NCBI GenBank assembly: GCA_001028025.1
Contig: LDAQ01000134.1
Location: 1 to 26,607 of the forward strand
DNA length: 26,607 nt
Direction of reading: 5' to 3'
Source: Faecalicatena fissicatena
GTDB taxonomy: Bacteria > Bacillota > Clostridia > Lachnospirales > Lachnospiraceae
In this document: in pieces, positions 8,251 to 16,009 of the stretch
Layout: each line of letters begins with the position of its first letter
Numbering within the stretch: position 1 is the stretch's first letter
The notes under the pieces: generated by a model
Seen by the model: the letters and a program-made list of their open reading frames with translations, nothing else
The model's database searches: none
What the model was told of the DNA's origin: nothing
Made by a program: the position numbers and the translations under genes

Positions 8251-9522
8251 ATGTATCAGTATTTACCAATTCGAGATGTATACGCAAGAGAAATTATAGA
8301 TTCCAGAGGCAATCCGACCATTGAGGTAGAGGTGCTTGTGGGTGAGGATACGATAGGGCGTGCGGCAGTACCTTCCGGTGCTTCTACGGGAAAATATGAG
8401 GCAGTGGAGCTGCGTGACGGAGAAGAACGCTATGGTGGAAAAGGCGTGCAGCGTGCAGCGGAACATGTAAATGACCAGCTCGCTAGAGCCGTGATTGGAA
8501 TGAATGTGTTCGATCAGGCGGCGATTGATGAAGTTCTCATTAAAGCAGACGGCAGCCGAAACAAAAAGAACCTGGGGGCAAACGCTCTTCTGGGAGTGTC
8601 ACTGGCAGCAGCAAAAGCGGCAGCCAATGCCATTAAAGTACCGTTGTTCCGTTATCTGGGCGGTGTCAATGCGCGTGAGCTTCCGGTTCCGATGATGAAT
8701 ATTCTGAACGGCGGGGCGCATGCAGATAACACACTGGATATCCAGGAGTTTATGATCATGCCGGTTGGAGCACCAAATTTTAAGGAAGGACTCCGTATGT
8801 GTGTGGAAATCTATCATACACTGAAAGGACTGCTGAAAGAAAACGGACTGAATACGGCCGTGGGGGACGAGGGCGGATTTGCCCCCGATCTGCCGGATGC
8901 AAAGGAAGCCCTCAGATTTTTGAAAGAGGCGGTAGAGAAAGCCGGGTATGAGATGGGCAAAGATATCCAGATCGCGCTGGATGTCGCGGCATCAGAACTT
9001 TACAATAAGGACTTCAGAAAATATGAATTCCCGGGAGAAAGTAAAATGCAGGGGCAGAAGATTGTGCGCTCTGCTGAGGAACTGATTGAATATTATGAAG
9101 ATTTGTCACTGGAATTCCCGATACGGTCCATCGAAGATCCACTGGATGAAGAAGACTGGGATGGATGGGAACTTTTGACAACAAGACTGGGGAATGAGAT
9201 TCAGCTGGTGGGAGATGATTTGTTTGTAACGAATGTAGAGCGGCTGAAAAAAGGAATTGAGCAGAATGCGGCCAATGCCATACTTGTGAAGGTGAACCAG
9301 ATCGGGACACTGACAGAAGCCATAGATGCCATCGAGATGGCACAGAAGGCAGGTTACAATGCGATCATATCACACAGATCAGGAGAAACGGAAGACACTA
9401 CGATTGCGGATATCGCGGTGGCGTTTAACACAGGACAGATCAAGACGGGAGCACCGTGCAGGTCAGAACGTGTTGCAAAATACAACCAGCTGCTCAGGAT
9501 AGAGGAAGAGCTGGGAAGATAA
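8251..9522 (+). CDS. eno: Enolase (phosphopyruvate hydratase)
   Basis: Enolase interconverts 2-phosphoglycerate and phosphoenolpyruvate in glycolysis, in the cytoplasm and with Mg2+. The 423-residue protein shows REIIDSRGNPTIEVEV at the N-terminus, the mobile-loop signature PSGASTGKYEAVELRDG, GDEGGFAPDL with the acidic catalytic E207, the catalytic bases K347 (LVKVNQIGT) and K398 (GQIKTGAPCRSER), and the signature SHRSGETEDTTIAD. A strong AAGGAGGAAG precedes ATG 8251. It is transcribed alone with a hairpin behind it. It is only a neighbour of the downstream RLP operon, separated from it by terminators and another gene. Confidence 0.98.
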   Translation: MYQYLPIRDVYAREIIDSRGNPTIEVEVLVGEDTIGRAAVPSGASTGKYEAVELRDGEERYGGKGVQRAAEHVNDQLARAVIGMNVFDQAAIDEVLIKADGSRNKKNLGANALLGVSLAAAKAAANAIKVPLFRYLGGVNARELPVPMMNILNGGAHADNTLDIQEFMIMPVGAPNFKEGLRMCVEIYHTLKGLLKENGLNTAVGDEGGFAPDLPDAKEALRFLKEAVEKAGYEMGKDIQIALDVAASELYNKDFRKYEFPGESKMQGQKIVRSAEELIEYYEDLSLEFPIRSIEDPLDEEDWDGWELLTTRLGNEIQLVGDDLFVTNVERLKKGIEQNAANAILVKVNQIGTLTEAIDAIEMAQKAGYNAIISHRSGETEDTTIADIAVAFNTGQIKTGAPCRSERVAKYNQLLRIEEELGR

Positions 9523-9534
9523 GCAGGGAGAGTA

Positions 9535-9579
9535 AAAACTGCCGGGGCATAAACAGGAACGGAATGCCGCGGCAGTTTT
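9535..9579 (+). terminator. Terminator-like hairpin after enolase
   Basis: AAAACTGCCGGGGCAT (9535-9550) pairs with ATGCCGCGGCAGTTTT (9564-9579) with a single mismatch. The second arm ends in TTTT, and a further T-rich stretch follows a few bases later. Confidence 0.78.
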
Positions 9580-9624
9580 CTGTAAAAAAATCTTTCTTAC
9601 GGTATACGCCGGATATACGGCTCC

Positions 9625-9654
9625 TTGACTTGCCGAATACTCCGGTATTATAAT
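9625..9654 (+). promoter_or_regulatory. Sigma-A-type promoter of the YjbQ-family gene
   Basis: TTGACT (9625-9630), an 18-bp spacer and a perfect TATAAT (9649-9654). Transcription would start near 9661, which rules out any protein start upstream of that point and helps fix the YjbQ start at 9718. Confidence 0.75.
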
Positions 9655-9717
9655 AAAACAGACGTGCGAACAGTAACTGATGAAGCATACTCTGGCAGCA
9701 GAAGGGAAAGGCATATT

Positions 9718-10134
9718 TTGAAATCATACCGTACATATTTGAGTTTTGAATTTGAAGAAAAGGAAACGATTAAAAATATCACCAACCATGTTAAAATGGT
9801 TTTGGAAGAAAGCGGTGTAAGGGAAGGGATTATAGTAGTATCTTCTCTGCATACTACTTCGTCCATTTTTGTAAACGATGATGAGGAAGGGCTGATCAAA
9901 GATACATTGGAGTTCTTAGAACAGATGGTGCCAGAACAGAAAGAACCTTATTATCTGCATAATAAAAGTGAGAAAGATGCGCCTGCCCATCTGAAAAGGA
10001 ATATAATAGGAAGAAGCGAGATGATATCAGTGACCGAAGGCAATATGGACCTGGGAAACTGGGAGCAGGTCTTTTATGCTGAATTCAATGGAAAGCGCAA
10101 GAAAAAGATCTGCATTAAGATCATCGGAGAATAG
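9718..10134 (+). CDS. YjbQ-family protein (UPF0047), TTG start
   Basis: This small cytoplasmic protein belongs to the YjbQ/UPF0047 family. Some members have weak thiamine-phosphate synthase activity in vitro, but the physiological role is unsettled. I start it at TTG 9718 (138 residues, the usual family length). The preceding AGAAGGGAAAGG is a plausible ribosome site, family homology begins right there (KSYRTYLSFEF), and the promoter's TATAAT lies just upstream at 9649-9654. Conserved motifs are SSLHTTSSIFVNDDEEGL, a His-rich middle part (HNKSEKDAPAHLKRNIIGRSE) and the closing GNMDLGNWEQVFYAEFNG. It stands alone between its own promoter and a terminator. Confidence 0.85.
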   Translation: MKSYRTYLSFEFEEKETIKNITNHVKMVLEESGVREGIIVVSSLHTTSSIFVNDDEEGLIKDTLEFLEQMVPEQKEPYYLHNKSEKDAPAHLKRNIIGRSEMISVTEGNMDLGNWEQVFYAEFNGKRKKKICIKIIGE

Positions 10135-10162
10135 AATGGCCAACTGCAGATGCAAGCCTTTA

Positions 10163-10211
10163 GAGGGCCTGCCCGGGACAGAATATGAAGAGTTCCGGGC
10201 AGGCTCTTTTT
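10163..10211 (+). terminator. Rho-independent terminator after the YjbQ-family gene
   Basis: GAGGGCCTGCCCGGGAC (10163-10179) folds onto GTTCCGGGCAGGCTC (10192-10206), and five Ts follow at once. It is a strong GC-rich stem and ends the YjbQ transcript. Confidence 0.88.
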
Positions 10212-10253
10212 ATGATATAGAAAAATCCTCTGGAATTCCCTATATCATAAAAA
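10207..10253. repeat. Perfect 14-bp inverted repeat overlapping the terminator tail
   Basis: TTTTTATGATATAG (10207-10220) and CTATATCATAAAAA (10240-10253) are perfect 14-base arms around a 19-base spacer. The left arm includes the T-run of the preceding terminator. It could be a second, antisense-facing terminator or the edge of an inserted element. Confidence 0.7.
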
Positions 10254-10380
10254 CTCTCCGGGGGATGCACACGCCGCGGTAAGGTATATAGCCGCAGAGC
10301 GGCATTGCGGCGGCGCCAAAGTGTGCGAGCCCCTCATGAGTGAGGAGACGGGGAGTTGAGGTGGGCTTGCCCACTTTGTT
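10254..10380. other. GC-rich structured intergenic island
   Basis: This stretch of about 125 bases is much richer in GC than the AT-rich DNA that follows it. It contains a small hairpin (GCCGC-AGA-GCGGC, 10291-10303). A longer imperfect stem pairs AAAGTGTGCGAGCCC (10318-10332) with GGGCTTGCCCACTTT (10363-10377), with two mismatches. There is no plausible reading frame. It may be a small RNA or a REP-like repeat. From here to the promoter at 10584 nothing else is recognisable. Confidence 0.4.
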
Positions 10381-10535
10381 ATTCTTTACGGATAGAGAAA
10401 ACTGCATTTTCTTCAGTTAGAAAAAGAAGCGCCGGGAATGGTGCAGAATGACAAAAATATTTTATTGTTTAGAAACACTGAATATATAAAATATGTACAA
10501 ACTGCCCTAAAATGAAGAAGAGAATTTAAAAAGAC

Positions 10536-10594
10536 TGCACAATTAAAAGATAAAAAAACGAAAAAAACAAGAAAAAATCCAATTTGATTGTGCA
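10536..10594. promoter_or_regulatory. Candidate paired operator, TGCACAAT / ATTGTGCA
   Basis: TGCACAAT (10536-10543) and its exact complement ATTGTGCA (10587-10594) lie 51 bases apart start to start, close to five turns of DNA. The right copy overlaps the -35 region of the operon promoter. The arrangement suits a regulator that binds two sites, possibly by looping. The adjacent PucR-type protein is the obvious candidate, but this is inference. Confidence 0.45.
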
Positions 10595-10612
10595 AATAAA
10601 CGGTGATATTAT
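10584..10612 (+). promoter_or_regulatory. Promoter of the dehydrogenase-RLP-PTS operon
   Basis: TTGATT (10584-10589), a 17-bp spacer and TATTAT (10607-10612), with TG one base before the -10 (extended -10). Transcription would begin near 10619, giving a leader of about 45 bases to the GlpA-like start. No other promoter of this quality appears inside the operon. Confidence 0.72.
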
Positions 10613-10620
10613 AAGGCTAA

Positions 10621-10636
10621 TTCAAACCGGGTTGAA
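10621..10636. promoter_or_regulatory. Candidate operator at the transcription start
   Basis: TTCAAACCGGGTTGAA is a 16-base palindrome with one mismatched pair, placed immediately after the predicted transcription start. A repressor bound here would block initiation. The binding protein is unknown. Confidence 0.45.
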
Positions 10637-10665
10637 AATAGAAAATAGGAAGTGAGATCGAATTT

Positions 10666-12318
10666 ATGCGAGAAAATTTTGACGTGGTAGTAATTGGTGG
10701 CGGAACCACAGGAACGGCTGCGATTCGAGATTTGGTACTCCGCGGGTATACAAATTCTGTTCTTCTGGAGAGAGACGATCTGGCAGCGGGTACGTCAGGA
10801 GGATGTCATTCAGCGCTGCACGGCGGTTCCAGATATGTTGTGACAGATAAGCAGACGGCAGTAGAGTGTCTGCAGGAAAACAAAGTATTCCGTGAAATAG
10901 TTCCTCAGGTTGTTGACCCGACAGATGCGATGTGGGTGGCGAAGACAGAAGAGCAATTGGAATTTGCTAAGAAGTGGATGGAGAATGCAGATGATATTGG
11001 GCTGCCCTACGAAGTAATCACTCCGGAGGAAGCCGTAAAGGACGAACCGCTTCTGGCCGGCGATATCCAGTTTGCCCTGCGTACAATTGATACGGGATTT
11101 GATCCTTTCCGACTCTGTATCGCTCAGGCATATGATGCAAAGGTAAAAGGCGCGGTCATCAGGACACACAGTGAAGTGATTGACCTGATTCTGGAAGAGA
11201 ATACCGTAAAAGGAGTGAAAGTACTGGACAGAAGGAATGGAACGGTCTATGAGATATACGCCCGGATTGTCGTAAACGCTGCAGGCCCATGGGGGTCCAG
11301 GGTAACAGAAATGGCGGGATTCAAGATTCCGGTAAAACCGAACAAGGGAACAATGGGGGTTTATAATATGCGGCCTACCAAGACTCTGATCGGTATTCTG
11401 AGAGTTCCTTCAGACGGTGACGGCCTTGTCAGTATGGGGTATCAGAATACATCCTTGCTCGGAACTTCTTCCGTGGATATAGAAGATCCCGATGCAGCGG
11501 TTCCTGGCCTGGATGAGATTGAACTGATGGAAAGCAGCGTGGAGCAGATTATCCCGGACATCAGAAAAGCGAGAATGCTCAGGATGTGCACAGGGGTCAG
11601 ACCCCTTTACTCCACTACAGCGGAAACCGGGAGAGCCGTAAGCCGCAGGATGATCCTGATTGACCACGCAGAAGAACATGGGATCGAAGGCATTGTCACA
11701 ATTACCGGCGGGAAATATGCAACAGCCCGGCTTATGGCGGAAGAGACAGTGGATCTTGTATGTAAGAAGCTTGGCAGCGATGCAGAGTGTACCTCGCATA
11801 AACAGTTGATATATGGAGCGCAGACAAAAGAAGAAGCGGAAGAAGATGCCAGATATATACACGATACATATAAAGTGCCGCTGTACAGTGCCCATAAGAT
11901 GACCGCAAGGTACGGCAGCAGGGCAAGGGAAATCGTTGATGCGGCACCGGAATACGCGGGAGTCATCTGCGAATGCGCTCAGGTCATTGGCGCGGAGGTG
12001 ATCAATGCATTTCAAAATGAAGAGGTATATAACATCAAAGACCTTAGAAGAAGGATCCGCAACGGTATGGGAACCTGCCAGGGAACATTCTGTACTTATA
12101 AGGTGGCGGCCCTGTATCAGAAGGCGGTTCATGCAACGGCAGAGGAGGCGCATGACCAGCTTGCGGAATATATGCAGGAGCGCTGGAAGGGGATTTACTA
12201 TACGCTGCAATATGGAGACCAGCTGGCACAGGCAGAAATTATGCAGGCATTTTATGTAACCCAGGGAGGATACGACCTGCTGGATACCAAACCAACGGAG
12301 GTGATTCCACATGAATAA
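10666..12318 (+). CDS. glpA: GlpA-like FAD-dependent dehydrogenase, large subunit
   Basis: This resembles the catalytic subunit of anaerobic glycerol-3-phosphate dehydrogenase, which oxidises the C2 alcohol of a C3-phosphate to a ketone and passes electrons through FAD. The 550-residue protein has an N-terminal dinucleotide fold (VVVIGGGTTGTAAIRDL), the DAO-type body with GTSGGCHSALHGGSRY and NAAGPWGSRV, and CTGVRPLYS with ITGGKYATARLMAEE near the flavin. A BFD-like [2Fe-2S] tail follows, with C435, C437, C471 and C476 (ICECAQ, GTCQGTFC). It opens an 11-gene operon and overlaps the GlpB-like gene by 8 bases. No glycerol kinase or facilitator gene is nearby, and a RuBisCO-like protein and a PTS follow. 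The real substrate is therefore probably another polyol- or sugar-acid phosphate. Confidence 0.85.
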   Translation: MRENFDVVVIGGGTTGTAAIRDLVLRGYTNSVLLERDDLAAGTSGGCHSALHGGSRYVVTDKQTAVECLQENKVFREIVPQVVDPTDAMWVAKTEEQLEFAKKWMENADDIGLPYEVITPEEAVKDEPLLAGDIQFALRTIDTGFDPFRLCIAQAYDAKVKGAVIRTHSEVIDLILEENTVKGVKVLDRRNGTVYEIYARIVVNAAGPWGSRVTEMAGFKIPVKPNKGTMGVYNMRPTKTLIGILRVPSDGDGLVSMGYQNTSLLGTSSVDIEDPDAAVPGLDEIELMESSVEQIIPDIRKARMLRMCTGVRPLYSTTAETGRAVSRRMILIDHAEEHGIEGIVTITGGKYATARLMAEETVDLVCKKLGSDAECTSHKQLIYGAQTKEEAEEDARYIHDTYKVPLYSAHKMTARYGSRAREIVDAAPEYAGVICECAQVIGAEVINAFQNEEVYNIKDLRRRIRNGMGTCQGTFCTYKVAALYQKAVHATAEEAHDQLAEYMQERWKGIYYTLQYGDQLAQAEIMQAFYVTQGGYDLLDTKPTEVIPHE

Positions 12319-13615
12319 GATGATAGATGTAATTGTAATAGGCAGCGGCATAGCCGGAGTGACTGCGGCAAAGGCGGCAGCGGATGAGCAGGTGTCTGTG
12401 GAGATCATTACAAAGGGAGCAGGAGCTACCATGATGGGATCGGGAGCCCTGGATATTCTGGGTGCCGTTCCGGGAGAAGAGAAAAATACAACAGTAAACG
12501 ATATCAAAGAGGGTATGGAGCTTCTGCTCGATAAAAATCCGAGACATCCGTATGCAGTTCTGAAAGACAGTTTGGAAAACGGAATCAAAGCACTTCGGGA
12601 GGTATGCAGAGCAGGCGGGATGGAGTTTACAGGAGACGGAGTTACAAATGCTGTCATCCCGAATATCCTGGGAACCTTTAAAAACACGGCATATATCCCT
12701 TCCTATAATAAATATGCAGACGCAGCAAAGGCAGCGGGGAAAATACTGGTTGCCGGATTCAGAGGGCATACGGAATTTTATCCCGAATATGCCTGCAGGT
12801 CTTACAATACATACCAGAGACAGTTTGCACCTGATGCAGACGCCGTCTATATTGCAACCACACTGGAGCTTCCCTCTCTTGCGGACCGGGAAAGAATAAC
12901 CAATGCAGAACTGGCAGCATTTTTTGATACCCGGGAGGGCATGGAGGAACTGGCGGCAGCGCTGGATGATATGAAGAACATTATGGGAGGAATACAGGGC
13001 ATATTGATTCCGCCGGTCCTTGGATATAGAAAATATGCACAGAATATGGAGCTTTTGTATGAAACACTCGGGATTCCTGTGGGAGAAATCGCTGCAGGCG
13101 GTCATTCTGTAAGCGCACAAAGGCTGGCGGCGGCACTGGAAAAGGGGCTGGAAAACAAGGGGCTTGAGGCGGTAAATCAGGCGAAGGCAGTGGAAATACG
13201 TAAAACAGAGGAAGATGTATTTTGTATTGTATATGAGCAGCAGGGAAAGACAAAGGAAGCATATGCGAGATCGGTTGTGCTTGCGGCAGGAGGGTTTATT
13301 GGAGGAGGAATTACCTCATACAGAGAAGACCTGTTTATTCCAGTCATAAATGAGCCGCTGGGCAGAATAACCCCTGAGATGGTAAATAAAAAAGCATTTC
13401 CCGGAGGAGGGCAGCTCTTCGGTAAGGTGGGAATCCGGGTGTACGATGATATGGCGGTTGCACAGGGCTGTTTTTCAGGTCAGATATTTGCCTGCGGGGA
13501 TTTAATAGAGGGGTATGACTGGGTCTACGAGAGAAGCGGTTCGGGGGTTGCGGCGGCTTCCGGATATCTTGCAGGAAAGAATGCAGCAAATATGGCGAAA
13601 GGAAGTGAGCACTGA
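12311..13615 (+). CDS. glpB: GlpB-like flavoprotein subunit
   Basis: This is the second flavoprotein subunit of a GlpABC-type dehydrogenase. In Escherichia coli GlpB helps couple GlpA to the iron-sulfur anchor GlpC. The 434-residue product starts with a clear FAD/NAD fold (VIVIGSGIAGVTAAKAA), then GAGATMMGSGALDILG, which is typical of GlpB. The C-terminal half has VVLAAGGFIGGG and a closing flavin motif, IFACGDLIEGYD...GSGVAAASGYLAGKNAA. Length is close to the usual 420 residues. It overlaps the GlpA-like gene by 8 bases and the GlpC-like gene by 1 base, so the three are translationally coupled. The quinone-linked role is family knowledge; the substrate is open for the same reasons as for the GlpA-like subunit. 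Confidence 0.82.
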   Translation: MNKMIDVIVIGSGIAGVTAAKAAADEQVSVEIITKGAGATMMGSGALDILGAVPGEEKNTTVNDIKEGMELLLDKNPRHPYAVLKDSLENGIKALREVCRAGGMEFTGDGVTNAVIPNILGTFKNTAYIPSYNKYADAAKAAGKILVAGFRGHTEFYPEYACRSYNTYQRQFAPDADAVYIATTLELPSLADRERITNAELAAFFDTREGMEELAAALDDMKNIMGGIQGILIPPVLGYRKYAQNMELLYETLGIPVGEIAAGGHSVSAQRLAAALEKGLENKGLEAVNQAKAVEIRKTEEDVFCIVYEQQGKTKEAYARSVVLAAGGFIGGGITSYREDLFIPVINEPLGRITPEMVNKKAFPGGGQLFGKVGIRVYDDMAVAQGCFSGQIFACGDLIEGYDWVYERSGSGVAAASGYLAGKNAANMAKGSEH

Positions 13616-14664
13616 TGAAAGACTTTAATGATATTTATTATAACAGTGTGGAATGCGTAAGATGCAGCCTGTGCCTGGACAGATGTCCGGCAGTCCGTGC
13701 AGCCGGAACGGATAAGGCTCCGATGTATTCATCCGTATATTCGGCGCTTGGGTCCCGCTTTGATCTGGAGATGGTGACAGAGGAAGCTTTTCAGTGCATT
13801 GACTGCTATGAGTGTGAATCCGCATGTCCTGTCAATGTGCCCATAGCGGATACGATGGCATATATCCGCCGGCTATGTAAGGAAAAGAATACCGTACCCG
13901 ACGGCGTGGAAAGTATTGTCCAAAAAGCAGAGAATGGTGAAAATATACTGGGCACCCCGTCAAAGCTGCCGGAAGGAAAAGCGGAGATTGCCGTATTCCT
14001 GGGATACGCCGGAGAGCTGGATGAAGAGATGCAGAGAGCATTTGATAAAATCTGCCGGGCAGCGGGGATCTCATACACCTTTTTGACGGACACCGCGGAC
14101 AGCGGATACTTTTTGGACAGAAGCGGGCAGTCAGAAGGGATACAGAAGGCTGTGGAGACGAATGTAAAAGCGTTCGAGAGAGCTCAGGCAAAAGTAATTG
14201 TCACACCGTGCAGCTATTCCTTCGAGGCGTTTCGGAATTATTATCCCGAAACATACACATATCTGCATATGAGCGAATTCCTGTCAGAACTTCTCACGGA
14301 AGGAAAAATAAAAGCTGCAGAATGTATGAAGCCGGCAGCGTACCATGCGGCGCATATGCTGACCAGGAAAAACGATGTGAAAGCGCCTGAAGAGTTGATT
14401 CTTTGGCTGAGCGGGCAGAAAGCGGTGCAGCCGGAGAGAACCGGGTACAGAACTTCTTCCAGCGGGCTTGGCGGCGGTCTGGGGCTGTTTTATCCGGAAC
14501 TTGCGGCGGCAGTCAGCGAAAGGCGTGCCCGGGAGCTGGCGGAGCTGGGATGCGGAACCGTAGTGACGGGATGTGTGTTTGAAAAATATGCATTAAAAGA
14601 GGCACTCAGAGAAAAAGAAGTAGAAATCATAGACATCACGGAATATGTAGCACAGGCGCTATAG
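13615..14664 (+). CDS. glpC: GlpC-like iron-sulfur subunit, short, with degenerate CCG region
   Basis: This ferredoxin-like subunit should carry electrons from the two flavoproteins to the membrane or to a soluble acceptor. Two [4Fe-4S] binding motifs are intact: CVRCSLCLDRCP (C14, C17, C20, C24) and CIDCYECESACP (C61, C64, C67, C71). The rest resembles the CCG-domain half of GlpC and heterodisulfide-reductase-type proteins but is degenerate. TPCSYSFEAF and VTGCVFEKYA keep single cysteines, and the place where CCG is expected reads SSSGLGGGLG. At 349 residues it is shorter than E. coli GlpC (about 396). No membrane segment is evident. It starts at ATG 13615, one base inside the GlpB-like stop codon. 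Confidence 0.75.
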   Translation: MKDFNDIYYNSVECVRCSLCLDRCPAVRAAGTDKAPMYSSVYSALGSRFDLEMVTEEAFQCIDCYECESACPVNVPIADTMAYIRRLCKEKNTVPDGVESIVQKAENGENILGTPSKLPEGKAEIAVFLGYAGELDEEMQRAFDKICRAAGISYTFLTDTADSGYFLDRSGQSEGIQKAVETNVKAFERAQAKVIVTPCSYSFEAFRNYYPETYTYLHMSEFLSELLTEGKIKAAECMKPAAYHAAHMLTRKNDVKAPEELILWLSGQKAVQPERTGYRTSSSGLGGGLGLFYPELAAAVSERRARELAELGCGTVVTGCVFEKYALKEALREKEVEIIDITEYVAQAL

Positions 14665-14682
14665 AGAGAGGAGAAATTTATT

Positions 14683-15999
14683 ATGAATGCAAAATATGAT
14701 CCGAACATTTTTAAATTACCAGAGTCCGTTGACAAGGATACCCATATCATCTGTACATACTTCTGCGAAGGGTATACGTCAGACCTGTTGAATAAGGTTG
14801 GCTCTATAGCGATTGAACAGACAACCGGCACATGGGCGCCGGTACCCCTAGAGACGCCGGAAGTAAGAAGAAGGCACGGCGGGAAAGTAATCGCTGTTCA
14901 TGAAATCCCATGCTACGAGTTCAATATGCCGGAGATGGAAGGCAAAGAGCGTATGGCGGTATTCCAGATTGCATTCCCGTTTGAGAATATGGGACCAAAT
15001 CTCCCGCAGGTACTGACCTCTGTAATAGGAAACATTTCCATGGCAGGAAAACTCAAACTGATTGATATCGATTTCCCAAAAGTGTTTACGGATGCCTTTC
15101 AAGGACCAAGATACGGCGTGGAAGGACTCAGAGAGCTGACAGGGGTTCAGAAAAGGCCATTTATTGTCAGTATGATTAAGCCGTGTACAGGGGCTACCCC
15201 GGAAAATGCGGGCAAACTGATAAGGGAACTGGCAATGGCGGGAATCGACTGGATCAAGGACGATGAGCTGTTCAGCGACACCGAATACTGTACCGTAAAG
15301 GCAAGAGCTAAGATTGCGGCCGAGATTCTGAAGGATGTATATGAGAGAACCGGAAAACGCGTGATCTATTCTCCGAATATTACAGACAGACCAGATAAGA
15401 TGCTGGATAAAGCAAAGATGTGCAAAGAGATGGGGATACCGGGAATCATGATCAACGCACTCACCGTAGGCTGGCCGTCGATGCAGATGGTAGCGGAGAA
15501 CGATGAGGTTGGACTTCCGATCCTGGCACATCCCGCATTTGCAGGGGCAATGTACGAATCACATTATTCAGGCGTATCAAGCCACCTGATTCTTGGCAAG
15601 TTTATGAGAATGAGCGGAGCAGATATTGTGATTTATCCTTGTGCATACGGCAAAGTTGATATCCAGCGTGAAAGATACATCAGGATCGCACAGGCTCTTC
15701 TGACAGATTTCAGAGGAATGAAGCGCACGTTCCCGGGGCCTGCCGCAGGTGTATATCAGGGTCTGATCCCGGATGTTGCTTCCGATCTGGGCATGGACTT
15801 TTCTATCTCAGCAGGCGCAGCCATGCATGCACACCCGATGGGGGCAGCAGCAGGTGTTGAAAGTCTGATCAAAGCGGCGGATGCAACTGCAGAGGGAATT
15901 CCGCTTAGGGAAGCGGCAAAAGACTGTGCATCCTTACAGGCAGCCCTGGATCTCTGGGGCGAGGGCATGAACCAGCAGCTGTTTGACCTGAAGAAATAG
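14683..15999 (+). CDS. RuBisCO-like protein (RLP, form IV type)
   Basis: This is a homologue of the RuBisCO large subunit, 438 residues, from a family whose known members enolise, isomerise or decarboxylate ketose-1-phosphate-like compounds instead of fixing CO2. In spinach numbering, kept residues include E60, T65 and W66 (EQTTGTW, E45-W51), N123 (N117), K175 (K166), the carbamylated K201 with D203/E204 (WIKDDE, K192/D194/E195), H294 (H283) and K334 (GK, K306). Changed are K177 to C168 and, by my hand alignment, S379 to A354 and G404 to A379. That rules against true carboxylase activity. RLP-like motifs include GADIVIYPCAYGK and MHAHPMGAAAG. It lies 18 bases after the GlpC-like gene, in an operon with a PTS. 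The reaction is unknown; no methionine-salvage genes are nearby. Confidence 0.9.
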   Translation: MNAKYDPNIFKLPESVDKDTHIICTYFCEGYTSDLLNKVGSIAIEQTTGTWAPVPLETPEVRRRHGGKVIAVHEIPCYEFNMPEMEGKERMAVFQIAFPFENMGPNLPQVLTSVIGNISMAGKLKLIDIDFPKVFTDAFQGPRYGVEGLRELTGVQKRPFIVSMIKPCTGATPENAGKLIRELAMAGIDWIKDDELFSDTEYCTVKARAKIAAEILKDVYERTGKRVIYSPNITDRPDKMLDKAKMCKEMGIPGIMINALTVGWPSMQMVAENDEVGLPILAHPAFAGAMYESHYSGVSSHLILGKFMRMSGADIVIYPCAYGKVDIQRERYIRIAQALLTDFRGMKRTFPGPAAGVYQGLIPDVASDLGMDFSISAGAAMHAHPMGAAAGVESLIKAADATAEGIPLREAAKDCASLQAALDLWGEGMNQQLFDLKK

Positions 16000-16009
16000 G
16001 AAGGTTTAC

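Noticed and set aside
8251..10134. Enolase and the YjbQ-family gene as part of the RLP operon
   Set aside because: Each has a terminator-like hairpin behind it, the YjbQ gene has its own promoter, and a gap of about 530 bases with a new promoter separates them from the operon.
11593..11607. Second copy of the GGGGTCAGACCCC palindrome
   Set aside because: It lies in the coding sequence of the GlpA-like gene, where it encodes the family's conserved GVRPL motif; the match with positions 1-15 is probably chance.
11410..12687. Long antisense open frame of 425 codons
   Set aside because: It spans the GlpA-like and GlpB-like genes in the opposite strand, has a low-complexity, cysteine- and histidine-rich translation with no recognisable domain, and is a shadow of the real genes.
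12239..13120. Antisense open frame of 293 codons
   Set aside because: Fully opposite the GlpB-like gene, with no ribosome site or homology; a shadow.
14683..15999. True CO2-fixing RuBisCO
   Set aside because: Several residues needed for carboxylation are substituted (K177 to Cys, S379 to Ala), and no phosphoribulokinase or small subunit is present.
14683..15999. Methionine-salvage enolase (MtnW)
   Set aside because: None of the usual mtn genes are nearby, and the neighbours are a PTS and a GlpABC-like dehydrogenase. The Asn at 117, where I recall Lys in MtnW, also argues against it.
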